A DNA stretch of 64,000 bases from Prosthecobacter algae (GTDB lineage Bacteria > Verrucomicrobiota > Verrucomicrobiia > Verrucomicrobiales > Verrucomicrobiaceae): assembly GCF_039542385.1 (NCBI RefSeq), contig NZ_BAABIA010000001.1:124001-188000 (forward strand). Reading direction: 5' to 3'. The notes beneath the pieces were generated by a model that was not told the origin of the DNA, made no database searches, and saw only the letters and a program-made list of their open reading frames with translations. The position numbers and the translations under genes are program-made. Each line of letters opens with the position of its first letter. Position 1 is the first letter of the stretch. Positions 18,378-26,916 of the stretch are shown here, piece after piece.

Positions 18378-18842
18378 ATGCGTTTCCGCCACGGTTTCTT
18401 TCTTTGTCTTGCCGTCTCCTTGAGTGCCTGTGTCAACAGCGTGCCCACGGCGGAAAAGCTGGATGAGCTGGAGCACAAGGTCCGCGCCGAATACCGGCAG
18501 GAGTACGTACTGCTGGAAGATCAGCGGCGCAGCGGCGCACTGGATGCTGAAGGCTACAAGCTGGCCAAAGACCAACTGGACCAGCGGGTGCAAAACCGGG
18601 TGGATACCATGGCCTGGAGCCGCCATGCCCTGGTGCAGAGCGACATGAAGGCGAATGCCATCCCCACCCCGGACAAGCCCCAGCTCAATTTGCCCCCAGG
18701 AGTCGGCACGTTGCAGGGATCCGTCTATAACTCGACCCGTCAGAATGGTCTGGGCAGCCAGGTCATGGGCACGATGATGCAGGAAATGGGCGGCACCACC
18801 ATCAATGGCCGTCGTCCAGGAACGGTGTATGACGACCAGTAA
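18378..18842 (+). CDS. Small lipoprotein of unknown function
   Basis: The ATG at 18378 opens a clear lipoprotein signal (MRFRHGFFLCLAVSLSAC, Cys18), so the longer open frame from 18201 is not the true start. The 154-residue product has an acidic helical stretch (EKLDELEHKVRAEYRQEYVLLEDQRRSGALDAEGYKLAKDQLDQRVQ), likely a coiled coil, and a Gln/Gly/Asn-rich tail. I do not recognise the family. It ends 9 bases before the zincin-like gene, with argS beyond, so the three probably form one transcript. Confidence 0.7.
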   Translation: MRFRHGFFLCLAVSLSACVNSVPTAEKLDELEHKVRAEYRQEYVLLEDQRRSGALDAEGYKLAKDQLDQRVQNRVDTMAWSRHALVQSDMKANAIPTPDKPQLNLPPGVGTLQGSVYNSTRQNGLGSQVMGTMMQEMGGTTINGRRPGTVYDDQ

Positions 18843-18851
18843 TGGCCTGCC

Positions 18852-19223
18852 ATGACGGATGACCGGCTCGATACCCTGGCTGCGGCAGTCGTGCGGCAGA
18901 CCATGCGCAGCCTGCCTGAAAGCATTCGTGAGGCCGCCAAGGGCTGTGTGATTGAGCCTGTTTTCATGGCGGACTGCCTTGCTGCCGGGGAGGCCATCGA
19001 GGATGATCTGCTGGGCCTTTTTGAGGGAAACTCGCTGGCGGATCCTGAGCCGGAGTTTCCCGGGCATCTGCCGCGAATCCGGCTTTTTCTCGACAATCTT
19101 TGGGACTACGCAGAAGGCAAACCGGAAACATACCGGGACGAGGTGCGCGTGACCTTGCTGCATGAGCTGGGGCATTACCTGGGCTTTGATGAAGAGCAGG
19201 TTGCGGATCTGGGGCTGGCCTGA
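18852..19223 (+). CDS. Zincin-like metallopeptidase family protein (PF06262 type)
   Basis: A 123-residue cytoplasmic protein. It ends with LLHELGHYLGFDEEQVADLGL: HELGH plus the later Glu/Asp gives the zinc-binding HExxH motif of the small zincin family. The upstream part (FEGNSLADPEPEFPGHLPRIRLFLDNLWDYAEG) matches the family's 'P-R-I-x-L-F' region. The family is widespread next to housekeeping genes and has no well-established substrate. It lies between the lipoprotein gene and argS. Confidence 0.85.
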   Translation: MTDDRLDTLAAAVVRQTMRSLPESIREAAKGCVIEPVFMADCLAAGEAIEDDLLGLFEGNSLADPEPEFPGHLPRIRLFLDNLWDYAEGKPETYRDEVRVTLLHELGHYLGFDEEQVADLGLA

Positions 19224-19284
19224 AGTCATGGCGGAACGCAATCCGTGTTCGACTTTTCCCAGAAGTCAGTATCTTCGCCACCCC

Positions 19285-21045
19285 ATGTTTCGCGCTGCTC
19301 TTACCGATCGTCTCCAGGCCGCTTTCACCACCGCTGGCATTGTTTTGCCAGAGGGTTTCCCTGTCTCGGTGGAACTCGCCTCAGACACCCGATTTGGCGA
19401 TTACCAGAGCAATGCGGCCATGACGCTGGCCAAGCAACTGAAGACCAATCCGCGTGCCCTCGCGGAGCAGATCAAGGCTTCCTTCTCAGCCGATGAACTG
19501 TGCAGTGAGGTGAGCATTGCCGGACCTGGTTTCCTGAATTTCCGCATCAGTCCTGCCGCGCTTTCGGCCAAGGTACAGGCCATCACCACCGGTACGTCCT
19601 GTGACGTGGTGCAGGTGGCACAGCCCAAGACCATCGTCATTGATTTCAGTGCGCCTAACATCGCCAAGCCTATGCATGTGGGGCACATCCGCAGTACCTT
19701 CATTGGCGACTGTCTGGCCCGTGTGAGTCGGTTTGTTGGCCACAAGGTCATCACAGACAATCACGTGGGCGACTGGGGCACCCAGTTCGGCATGATCATT
19801 CATGGCTGGAAGACCCAGCTCGACCATGAGGCGCTGAAAAAGCACCCCATTCAGGAACTGGTGCGCACCTACAAACTCATCAATGCCGAGGCCAAAGCGG
19901 ATGAAACCGTGCTGACCCTCTGCAAGACCGAGCTGGTGAAATTGCAGCAGGGCGACGAGGAAAACCTCGCCATCTGGAAGGAATGCGTGCGGCTTACCCT
20001 CGTGCAATTGGAAGAGGTGTATGGCACCTTGGACATCGAGTTTGACCATTACCTGGGCGAAAGTTTCTACAACGAGGCGCTGGGACCCTTGGTGACGGAT
20101 CTGCTCTCTCGCGGCATCGCCGTTTTGAGCGAAGGCGCGGCGGTGATCTTTAGCGAAGGCACGGCGGCCGTGGAGGATGATCCCTTCATGACGCGTGACC
20201 GCGAGACGAAGGAGTGGGTGCAGCTTCCGTTGATCATTCAAAAGTCCGATGGCGGTTTCCTCTATGGCACCACCGACCTCGCGACCATCAACTACCGCGT
20301 CCAGGAGTGGCAGGCGGATGAAATCTGGTACGTCGTGGGTGCTCCGCAGCAGCTTCACTTCCGTCAAGTCTTCGCCGCCGCCAAACGCATGGGCCACAGC
20401 ACCGGCATGATGCACATCGCCTTTGGCAGCATCCTGGGGCCGGATGGCAAGATGTTCAAAACCCGTAGTGGTGAAACCGTGGGCCTCCTCGAAGTCATCG
20501 AGGAAGCGATTGAGCGTGCCCGCGCGGCGGCTGAAGAGAAAGATCAAGGCCTCTCCGATGCGGAGAAGGACGAGATCGCCCGCATCATCGGCAGTGGCTC
20601 CGTGAAGTATGCCGAGCTGAGCCAGAATCGTCTCACCGATTATAAATTTAGCTGGGATAAGATGCTGTCCTTGCAGGGCAATACCGCGCCTTACCTCATC
20701 AATGCGTATGTGCGCACGCGCGCCATCTTCCGCAAGCTGGAGGGCAGCGAGGTCACGCTGACACCTGAGATCGCGCTCACCGAGCCTGCCGAAATCGCCC
20801 TGGCGATGAAGCTGGCCCAGTTCGCTGAGGCGACCCATGACGTGCTGGTGGATCACCGCCCGAACACGCTGGCTAACTACTTGTATGAACTGGCCAATAC
20901 GTACCACAGCTTTTACGAAGCCTGTCACGTGCTGAACAGCGCGGGCGTCGTTCGCAATACCCGTCTCACTTTGTGTGAGGCGACGAGTCGGGTGCTGAAG
21001 ACCGGGCTCGGTTTGCTGGGCATCCAGACGACGGAGCGGATGTAA
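19285..21045 (+). CDS. argS: Arginyl-tRNA synthetase
   Basis: A 586-residue class I aminoacyl-tRNA synthetase. The start is the ATG at 19285 (MFRAALTDRLQAAF), which opens the ArgS N-terminal domain directly. Other motifs are the HIGH-like HVGHIRSTFIGD, DNHVGDWGTQFGMI, the AMP-site region FGSILGPDGKMFKTRSG with a KMSKS-like KMFKT, and the C-terminal anticodon-binding DALR domain (EIALAMKLAQFAEATHDVLVDHRPNTLANYLYELANTYHSFYEACHVL). It charges tRNA-Arg. It follows the zincin gene by 61 bases and faces recQ. Confidence 0.96.
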   Translation: MFRAALTDRLQAAFTTAGIVLPEGFPVSVELASDTRFGDYQSNAAMTLAKQLKTNPRALAEQIKASFSADELCSEVSIAGPGFLNFRISPAALSAKVQAITTGTSCDVVQVAQPKTIVIDFSAPNIAKPMHVGHIRSTFIGDCLARVSRFVGHKVITDNHVGDWGTQFGMIIHGWKTQLDHEALKKHPIQELVRTYKLINAEAKADETVLTLCKTELVKLQQGDEENLAIWKECVRLTLVQLEEVYGTLDIEFDHYLGESFYNEALGPLVTDLLSRGIAVLSEGAAVIFSEGTAAVEDDPFMTRDRETKEWVQLPLIIQKSDGGFLYGTTDLATINYRVQEWQADEIWYVVGAPQQLHFRQVFAAAKRMGHSTGMMHIAFGSILGPDGKMFKTRSGETVGLLEVIEEAIERARAAAEEKDQGLSDAEKDEIARIIGSGSVKYAELSQNRLTDYKFSWDKMLSLQGNTAPYLINAYVRTRAIFRKLEGSEVTLTPEIALTEPAEIALAMKLAQFAEATHDVLVDHRPNTLANYLYELANTYHSFYEACHVLNSAGVVRNTRLTLCEATSRVLKTGLGLLGIQTTERM

Positions 21046-21055
21046 AGTGGTGCGG

Positions 21056-21129
21056 GCACTCCTGCCTGCAATTCTTCGAACCTTGATGGCTCTAGCGGTT
21101 TTGGCCTTCGGTTATGCAGGCAGGAGTGC
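21056..21129. repeat. Inverted repeat between convergent argS and recQ
   Basis: Perfect 15-base arms GCACTCCTGCCTGCA (21056-21070) and TGCAGGCAGGAGTGC (21115-21129) flank a 44-base loop. There is no T tract, so it does not look like a standard terminator. Its position between two gene ends and its within-arm repetition (CCTGC) suggest a dispersed palindromic repeat; copy number cannot be judged from one window. Confidence 0.6.
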
Positions 21130-21138
21130 CTGCATAAC

Positions 21139-23301
21139 TTAAGCCCCGTGCTTTTTGATCACTTGGATGAACTCGGGCAGGTAGGTGTGGGCTTTCTTGT
21201 CACCGACGCCGCGGATCTTTAATCCGGCCTCCACGGACGTGGGTTTGAGGCGGGTGAGGAACTCCAGGGTTTGATTGCTGAAGATGAGGTAGGCGGGCAC
21301 GCCCTCGGCCATGGCCAGGACGTTGCGGTGGCGTTTCAGCTTTTCAAAAAGAGCATCGTCAAAACCGAGTTCGCGGGTGGAGATCTCGGCAGGGGTCAGT
21401 TTCGCCCCGGGCTTCAGCGGTTGCTCCACCTTGGGCTCTGTGTTGGGCCACATCATGCGCACGTTGGCCCCCTTTTTCATCACGTCTGCACCTTTGGCGG
21501 TGAGGGTGACGAGGGGGTATTCTCCCGTGGTGGTTTCGATGAGGCCCTGCTTTTCCATTTCGGCAAACAGCGGGTGCAGGGCATTGGAACCCACGGCCTT
21601 CAGTAGGCCGTAGGTGGTCAGTTGATCCAGACCCGCATCCACGATTTCCTTCGACTTGCTGCCCACCAGCATCTGGATGATGCGGCCTTTGCCATAGCGA
21701 CCTTCCCAGGTGCCATCCGTCAGGCGGGTGGACATGCGAGCGATGCCGCTGAGGGCCTGGCGCAGCATCATCACCTCGGCCGCGTTGCCATCGCGGGGCA
21801 CCTGCACGCCGCTGCGGCGGCAGATGTCGCAGGTGCCGCAGGGCTGGCTTTCCGTCTCGCCAAAATAGGCCAGGATTTGCTCCTGACGGCAGCGCTGCTC
21901 ATCGTAGCAGAGGTCCACCATGGACTTCAGCTTGGAGCGGTCTCGGCGTTCCTTTTCGCGCAGCGCGTCCACGTCGAATTTCAGGCTTCGCGTCATCACC
22001 TCGGGCTGTAGCAGGCGGGTGCCACGGATGCGTTTGCCGGGGATGTCGAATCGTTCGATGTAGCCCGCGCGACCCAGATGACTGAGGGCCGAGCCAACGG
22101 CCATGCCGTTCTTCACGCCGGCGCGGTCCGTGATGTCGTCAATGCTCAGTTCCACTTCATGCTGTTGGTTAGACGCATTCAGCAGAGCTTGATAGACGCT
22201 TTGCAAGGTCTCCAGGCTGGGGTTGTTCCCCTCGATGAAAAAGTCCTGGGTTTTGGTATCGGCAAAGTTGAAAAAAAGCTCGCAGTGAGAAGGCTCACCG
22301 TCACGTCCGGCGCGGCCTGCTTCTTGGTAGTAGGCCTCCACACTGCCGGGGATGTCGTAGTGGACGACGAAGCGCACGTCGGAACGGTCAATGCCCATGC
22401 CAAAGGCATTCGTGGCCACGGCGACATCGTGCTTTTTGGAGATGAACTTGTTTTGCCGATCCTCGCGCTCCTTGTCGTCTAGACCGCCGTGGTACTGGAT
22501 GGCGCGGATGCCGAACTCGCGCAGGGCATCGCCCACTTCTTCCACCCGCTTGCGTGTGGAGCAGTAAATGATGCCCGTCTTGTAGTCCTGGATGATCTTT
22601 TTCAGCCGCGTGTATTTGTCATCGCCCTTCTTCGTGTGGGTGACGTTGAGGCTGAGATTAGGTCGTTCAAAGCCACGGATGGTGATGAAGGGATCTCGCA
22701 GGTCCAGCACGCGGCGGATGTCCTCGCGCACTTCCGGGGTAGCGGTGGCGGTGAGGGCCACCACCTGCGGGCGGCCCAGGGCCTCCAGCGCTTCGCCTAA
22801 CCGAAAGTAATCCGGCCGGAAATCATGACCCCATTGCGAGAGGCAGTGCGCCTCATCTACAGCGAAGAGGGCGATCTCCACCTGACGCATGGTATTCAGA
22901 AACATCCGGCTGCGGAAGCGCTCCGGTGCCACATAGACCAGGCGATATTCCCCCCGACGAAGGGCCGCGATGCGTTCCTGCTGCTCGCTCGGTGAAAGGG
23001 TGCTATTGATGACGGTGGCGGCAATGCCACGCCGCTCAAGGGCATCCACCTGATCCTTCATCAGAGCGATGAGTGGGCTGACCACGATGGTGACGCCCTC
23101 CATGACCATGGCGGGGAGTTGATAGCAGAGGGACTTGCCGCCGCCTGTGGGCATGATGACCATCGTGTCCCGCCCACTCAGGATATTCGCCATCACCGTT
23201 TCCTGGCCGTCGAGGAACTCACGAAAGCCAAAATACTTCCGCAAAGCCTCGCGGGCATCGTGAATGGGGGTGGATGTGGCGATGGAGTCGGTTTCGGTCA
23301 C
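21139..23301 (-). CDS. recQ: ATP-dependent DNA helicase RecQ
   Basis: About 720 residues; the GTG at 23301 has a GGGAG-type ribosome site about 10 bases upstream and is preferred to a TTG seven codons earlier. Helicase motifs are clear: Walker A MPTGGGKS (residues 50-57), VDEAHC (149), [48 protein letters not shown] and [11 protein letters not shown] zinc-binding subdomain follows ([20 protein letters not shown]), then a winged-helix RQC domain and a C-terminal HRDC domain ([25 protein letters not shown]). It is a 3'-5' helicase in recombination and fork repair. Confidence 0.96.
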   Translation of the reverse strand: MTETDSIATSTPIHDAREALRKYFGFREFLDGQETVMANILSGRDTMVIMPTGGGKSLCYQLPAMVMEGVTIVVSPLIALMKDQVDALERRGIAATVINSTLSPSEQQERIAALRRGEYRLVYVAPERFRSRMFLNTMRQVEIALFAVDEAHCLSQWGHDFRPDYFRLGEALEALGRPQVVALTATATPEVREDIRRVLDLRDPFITIRGFERPNLSLNVTHTKKGDDKYTRLKKIIQDYKTGIIYCSTRKRVEEVGDALREFGIRAIQYHGGLDDKEREDRQNKFISKKHDVAVATNAFGMGIDRSDVRFVVHYDIPGSVEAYYQEAGRAGRDGEPSHCELFFNFADTKTQDFFIEGNNPSLETLQSVYQALLNASNQQHEVELSIDDITDRAGVKNGMAVGSALSHLGRAGYIERFDIPGKRIRGTRLLQPEVMTRSLKFDVDALREKERRDRSKLKSMVDLCYDEQRCRQEQILAYFGETESQPCGTCDICRRSGVQVPRDGNAAEVMMLRQALSGIARMSTRLTDGTWEGRYGKGRIIQMLVGSKSKEIVDAGLDQLTTYGLLKAVGSNALHPLFAEMEKQGLIETTTGEYPLVTLTAKGADVMKKGANVRMMWPNTEPKVEQPLKPGAKLTPAEISTRELGFDDALFEKLKRHRNVLAMAEGVPAYLIFSNQTLEFLTRLKPTSVEAGLKIRGVGDKKAHTYLPEFIQVIKKHGA

Positions 23302-23455
23302 TGGGCACTCACTCCCTTGCAAGGGACGGCGGCTTTGTCCATCGGATCGCGTAAATTTAACAACGAGAAGTCTCTCGCCCGCACGTACTTATGAGTGTCA
23401 CTGGGTCGCGTTTGGCTCGGTGTTTTAATCGTTCAGTCAACTAGCGCTTCATCCC

Positions 23456-23668
23456 ATGAAAACTCTGTTCTCCGTCCTCGCTCTCAGTGCGATCGCCAGC
23501 TTTGCCTCGGCCGCCCCAGTCAATACCGAATGTCCTGTGAAAGAAGGCAAGCCAGTGAAGGCCACCCTCACCACCACCCACAAGGGCAAGGAAATCGGCT
23601 TTTGCTGCAAGGGCTGCAAAGAAAAATTCGAGGCCGATCCAGCCAAATACGAAAAGGCCATCAAGTAA
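23456..23668 (+). CDS. Small secreted YHS/TRASH-like metal-binding protein
   Basis: A 70-residue exported protein with a signal peptide (MKTLFSVLALSAIASFASA). The mature part has NTECPVKEGKPVKATLTTTHKGKEIGFCCKGCKEKFEADPAKYEKAI. The C...FCCKGCxxxFxxDPxKY pattern is that of YHS/TRASH heavy-metal-binding modules found in copper proteins and in many planctomycete and verrucomicrobial periplasmic proteins. A role in metal binding or sensing is inferred. It has its own terminator directly downstream. Confidence 0.8.
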   Translation: MKTLFSVLALSAIASFASAAPVNTECPVKEGKPVKATLTTTHKGKEIGFCCKGCKEKFEADPAKYEKAIK

Positions 23669-23693
23669 GCCTGACCCCTCAGGTTTTCCCCAA

Positions 23694-23723
23694 GCGGTGT
23701 CTGGAAACAGGCACCGCCTTTTT
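23694..23723 (+). terminator. Intrinsic terminator after the YHS-like gene
   Basis: A 10-bp stem GCGGTGTCTG/CAGGCACCGC (one G-T pair, 23694-23703 with 23708-23717) with GAAA loop is followed by CTTTTTG. Confidence 0.9.
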
Positions 23724-23770
23724 GTGGGCTCGACACTCAACCCTTTTTTGCCCACCTTGGCTGCCTGCTT

Positions 23771-24967
23771 ATGAAATTGCTGCCTTCGTTGCTTTGCCTT
23801 CTTCTGTCTCTTTCGCTCGTCGCGCCTGCCGAGATCCCTGTGAAATCGGCCCCTATCCAGGCCGCCTTGCAGCCCTTCATGGATCAATCGCAGCTCTCCG
23901 GGGCGGTGACGCTGGTAGCGCAGGACGGGAAGATCCTCAGCTTTGAGGCCACCGGTTTGCAGGACCTGGAAAGCCGCACGCCGATGGCGAAAGACAGCCT
24001 GTTTTGGATCGCCTCCATGACGAAACCGATCACGGCCATGGCGGTGATGATGCTGCAGGAAGAGGGGAAACTGAACATCGAAGATCCGGTGATGAAGCAT
24101 CTGCCCGAGTTTAAAGGACAGATGCTACTGAAGGAAAAGACCGAATCACAAACCGTGCTGGTAAAGCCCGCGCGCCCTATCACGATCAAGGACTTGCTCA
24201 CCCACACCAGTGGTCTGGTGGGCAGCTCGCCTTTGGACAAGGATGCCATTGATGTGCTGAGCCTCAAAGAATCCGTGATCACCTATGCCCTGAGCCCGTT
24301 GCAGTTCGAGCCCGGCAGCAAATGGTCCTACTGCAATCCCGGCATCAATACCGTGGGTCGCATCATTGAGGTGGTGAGTGGAGACGAGTACGCGAAGTTT
24401 TTGGACAAGCGTTTGTTCAAACCTCTGGGCATGAAAAGCACCACCTTTTGGCCCAAGGAAAAAGAGATGGCTAAACTGGCCACCTCTTACAAACCCACCG
24501 CCGATGGCAAAGGCCTGGAAGTGGCGACGATCAAATACCTGACACCGCCTTTTTCTGATCATCGGCGCACGCCCCTGGCCGCAGGCGGTCTGTTTTCCAC
24601 GGCAGAGGATCTGTATCGGCTTTATTCCATGCTGCTGAATGGCGGTGAGTCTAACGGCAAGCGTTACCTTTCTGAGGCGACGCTGAGACTCATGACTCAA
24701 AACCACACGGGTGATCTCAAGGCTGGTTTTACCGATGGCATGGGCATGGGGCTCGGTTTCCAAGTGGTGGTGAAGCCTGTGGAAGTCACCGTCATGCTGA
24801 GCCCCGGCACGTATGGTCACGGTGGTGCCCATGGCACCCAGGGCTGGATTGACCCCGTGAAAAAGACCGTTCACATCCTCCTCATCCAACGCGCTGGCCT
24901 CGCTAATGGCGATGCTTCCCCCATGCGCAAAGCCTTTCAAGAAGCAGCGACCGGGCTGCTCAAGTGA
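23771..24967 (+). CDS. Secreted class C beta-lactamase-fold serine hydrolase
   Basis: A 398-residue exported enzyme with an N-terminal signal (MKLLPSLLCLLLSLSLVAPA). It has the three active-site elements of the class C beta-lactamase/DD-peptidase fold: S82-x-x-K85 (ASMTKPITAM), Tyr-x-Asn (KWSYCNPGIN) and, in place of KTG, HGG (YGHGGAHGTQGW). Related proteins are esterases, D-amino peptidases or peptidoglycan enzymes; the HGG variant argues against a true beta-lactamase. A bidirectional terminator follows. Confidence 0.85.
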   Translation: MKLLPSLLCLLLSLSLVAPAEIPVKSAPIQAALQPFMDQSQLSGAVTLVAQDGKILSFEATGLQDLESRTPMAKDSLFWIASMTKPITAMAVMMLQEEGKLNIEDPVMKHLPEFKGQMLLKEKTESQTVLVKPARPITIKDLLTHTSGLVGSSPLDKDAIDVLSLKESVITYALSPLQFEPGSKWSYCNPGINTVGRIIEVVSGDEYAKFLDKRLFKPLGMKSTTFWPKEKEMAKLATSYKPTADGKGLEVATIKYLTPPFSDHRRTPLAAGGLFSTAEDLYRLYSMLLNGGESNGKRYLSEATLRLMTQNHTGDLKAGFTDGMGMGLGFQVVVKPVEVTVMLSPGTYGHGGAHGTQGWIDPVKKTVHILLIQRAGLANGDASPMRKAFQEAATGLLK

Positions 24968-24977
24968 GACTTCCATG

Positions 24978-25011
24978 AAAAAGCCCATCCTGTTTTTAGG
25001 ATGGGCTTTTT
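24978..25011. terminator. Bidirectional intrinsic terminator
   Basis: Perfect 14-bp arms AAAAAGCCCATCCT (24978-24991) and AGGATGGGCTTTTT (24998-25011) around a 6-base loop. T tracts on both strands serve the hydrolase gene on the plus strand and the PEP-hydrolase gene on the minus strand. Confidence 0.93.
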
Positions 25012-25027
25012 CTTGATTTATAACTCT

Positions 25028-25888
25028 TTACCCTCGAGTCACTTTTTTAAACTCGCGGGTTAGGGTGGTCAGCGAGTCTTCCACGCCCATGCGCTCCAGG
25101 CTGCTAGCACCCACGAAGCCGTCGGCACTGGTTTTGCTGAGGATGAATTCGACGTCCTTGGGCGTGTTGATTGGGCCGCCGTGGGTGAGGGTGAAAACAT
25201 TCGGGTTCACGCTCTTCGCGGCATCAATGATGTCTTGAGTCACCTTGACGGTGTGGTCCCAACTCACCACCGCATTGGTCACGCCGATACTGCCACCGAC
25301 GGTGGTGCCCACGTGAGCGATGATGGCATCGGCTCCGTTCTTGGCCATCTCGATGGCTTCTTCCGGTGTGGCCACATAGACGATGCTGAAGAGGTCCATG
25401 CGCGTGGCCAGACCCACCATTTCAAATTCCTTCTGCACGCTCATCCCGGTCTCCTCCAGGACGCCCCGGAAGTGGCCATCCACAATGGTGTGGGTGGGGA
25501 AGTTATTGACGCCGGAAAAGCCCATCTCCTTCACGCGGCCTAACCAATGCCACATGCGGCGGCGTGGGTCTGTGGCATGCACGCCGCAGATGACAGGGAT
25601 CTCTTTGACCACGGGCAGCACTTCGTATTCGCCTATTTCCATGGCGATGGCATTGGCATCTCCATAAGCCATGAGGCCGCAGGTGCTGCCGTGACCCATC
25701 ATGCGGAAGCGGCCGCTGTTGTAGATGATGATGAGGTCCGCGCCGCCTTTTTCGATGAACTTGGCGCTGATGCCCGTGCCAGCACCGGCAGCGATGATGG
25801 GCTCACCTTTAGCCAGCGTCGCCTTGAGACGATCCACGACTTCTTGCTTGGTGTAGGGATTTCCGGTTCCGGTCCAGGGATTAGGCAT
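25028..25888 (-). CDS. Phosphoenolpyruvate hydrolase family TIM-barrel protein
   Basis: The ATG at 25888 (MPNPWTGTGNPYTKQEVVDRL) is taken as start; the frame upstream of it crosses the divergent promoter. The 286-residue product is a TIM barrel of the PF09370 type: GEPIIAAGAGTGISAKFIEKGGADLIIIYNSGRFRM, GSTCGLMAYGDAN, VLPVVKEIPVICGVHATDPRR, GFSGVNNFPT and FVGASSLERMGVE. In fungi and plants this domain is fused to a Tm-1/UPF0261 domain; that partner is absent here. The biochemical reaction is poorly established. It is divergent from an AraC-type regulator, the likely controller. Confidence 0.82.
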   Translation of the reverse strand: MPNPWTGTGNPYTKQEVVDRLKATLAKGEPIIAAGAGTGISAKFIEKGGADLIIIYNSGRFRMMGHGSTCGLMAYGDANAIAMEIGEYEVLPVVKEIPVICGVHATDPRRRMWHWLGRVKEMGFSGVNNFPTHTIVDGHFRGVLEETGMSVQKEFEMVGLATRMDLFSIVYVATPEEAIEMAKNGADAIIAHVGTTVGGSIGVTNAVVSWDHTVKVTQDIIDAAKSVNPNVFTLTHGGPINTPKDVEFILSKTSADGFVGASSLERMGVEDSLTTLTREFKKVTRG

Positions 25889-26000
25889 AAAGTAAAGTTG
25901 GCGGTTGTTTGCGATAGCTGGCTGTGGATTGCCGTTGTTTGAAGAACCACCGCAAACGTGCGAAGCACAAGCCACGGTAAACAACTGCAAACCTCCCGCA
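25889..26000. promoter_or_regulatory. Divergent promoter region with repeated GTTGTTT half-sites
   Basis: This 112-base gap between the PEP-hydrolase gene and the AraC gene holds GTTGTTT at 25904-25910 and 25934-25940, exactly 30 bases apart (about three helical turns). A third copy in inverse orientation (AAACAAC) lies at 25979-25985. Bases around them are also alike (GCGGTTGTTTG, GCCGTTGTTTG). In-phase repeats of this kind are typical of AraC-type operators, so the adjacent regulator probably binds here. Confidence 0.5.
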
Positions 26001-26888
26001 ATGCACGCAGCTTCTTCCATCCTCGAACTATCCGAAACGCACACCCACGGGGCCGACACGGAATTTCGCGTGGTGCGGGCCACGGAGGCGGATAACCGCG
26101 CTTGGCTGCGCGGAGCCCCGGTGTGCGGTACATTGAAGACGCATCGCATCTCTCATGCGGGAGTCATGACGGCCAGGGCCCCCTACCGCATCGTGCGCAT
26201 GCACCAGGGTGGGCTGTATTTTCTGGCCTGTGTGGCGGGGGAAGGGCGTGTGCTGGTGGATGGCCGCTGGCAGAAATGCAGCGCGGGCATGGCCGTGGCG
26301 CTGCCGCCATTCATGGTGAACGCCTTTGAGGCCGTGAAGGGAAAAGACTGGCGCTGCTGCTGGGTGCGGTATGAGCAGCAGCCCGAGCAAAAACCCATCC
26401 TCAGCAGCAGCTCCCCGCAGATGGCCGCCTTTCATGGCCAGGCGCTGTGGAGTGCCATCGAGGGTTTGATTGATGAAAGCGGTCACGATCCTAAACCTGC
26501 GGCCATGTTTCATTGGGTGGAGCTCATTCAAAGTTATGTCGAGCGCTTTGCCCAGCCCTGGCAGCAGGATGATCGCCTCTGGCGCGTGTGGGAACTGGTG
26601 GCCGCCGATGTGGGGCGTGACTGGACGCTGGATGAACTGGCGCATCAGGCCCATGTGAGTGCTGAGCACCTGCGCCGTCTCTGCCGCCGCGCCCTGGGGC
26701 GTACGCCCATGCATCACGTCACTTGGCTGCGCATGCGCAAGGCGTGCGAGCTGCTTTCCACCACGAACCTGAAGGTGGAAACCGTGGCTCACACTGTGGG
26801 TTACCAAAACCCCTTTGTCTTCAGCAACACCTTCAAAAAATGGATCGGCTGGCGGCCCAGCGAACATCGGTCCAAGATGGCGATGTGA
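26001..26888 (+). CDS. AraC family transcriptional regulator
   Basis: The ATG at 26001 (MHAASSILELSETHTHG) is chosen; the longer frame extends through the operator-like region. The 295-residue protein has an N-terminal cupin-like sensor (about 35-130, with GEGRVLVDGRWQKCSAGMAVALPPFM) and a C-terminal AraC double helix-turn-helix (DWTLDELAHQAHVSAEHLRRLCRRALGRTPMHHVTWLRMRKA; VETVAHTVGYQNPFVFSNTFKKWIGWRPSEH). Its sensor suggests a sugar or small organic ligand. It likely regulates itself and the divergent PEP-hydrolase gene. Confidence 0.9.
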   Translation: MHAASSILELSETHTHGADTEFRVVRATEADNRAWLRGAPVCGTLKTHRISHAGVMTARAPYRIVRMHQGGLYFLACVAGEGRVLVDGRWQKCSAGMAVALPPFMVNAFEAVKGKDWRCCWVRYEQQPEQKPILSSSSPQMAAFHGQALWSAIEGLIDESGHDPKPAAMFHWVELIQSYVERFAQPWQQDDRLWRVWELVAADVGRDWTLDELAHQAHVSAEHLRRLCRRALGRTPMHHVTWLRMRKACELLSTTNLKVETVAHTVGYQNPFVFSNTFKKWIGWRPSEHRSKMAM

Positions 26889-26916
26889 TTGCGCCTTCTC
26901 ATTAATGCAATTTTCG

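Noticed and set aside
19486-20928. Open frame of 480 codons on the minus strand
   Set aside because: Antisense to argS with no domain, signal or start context.
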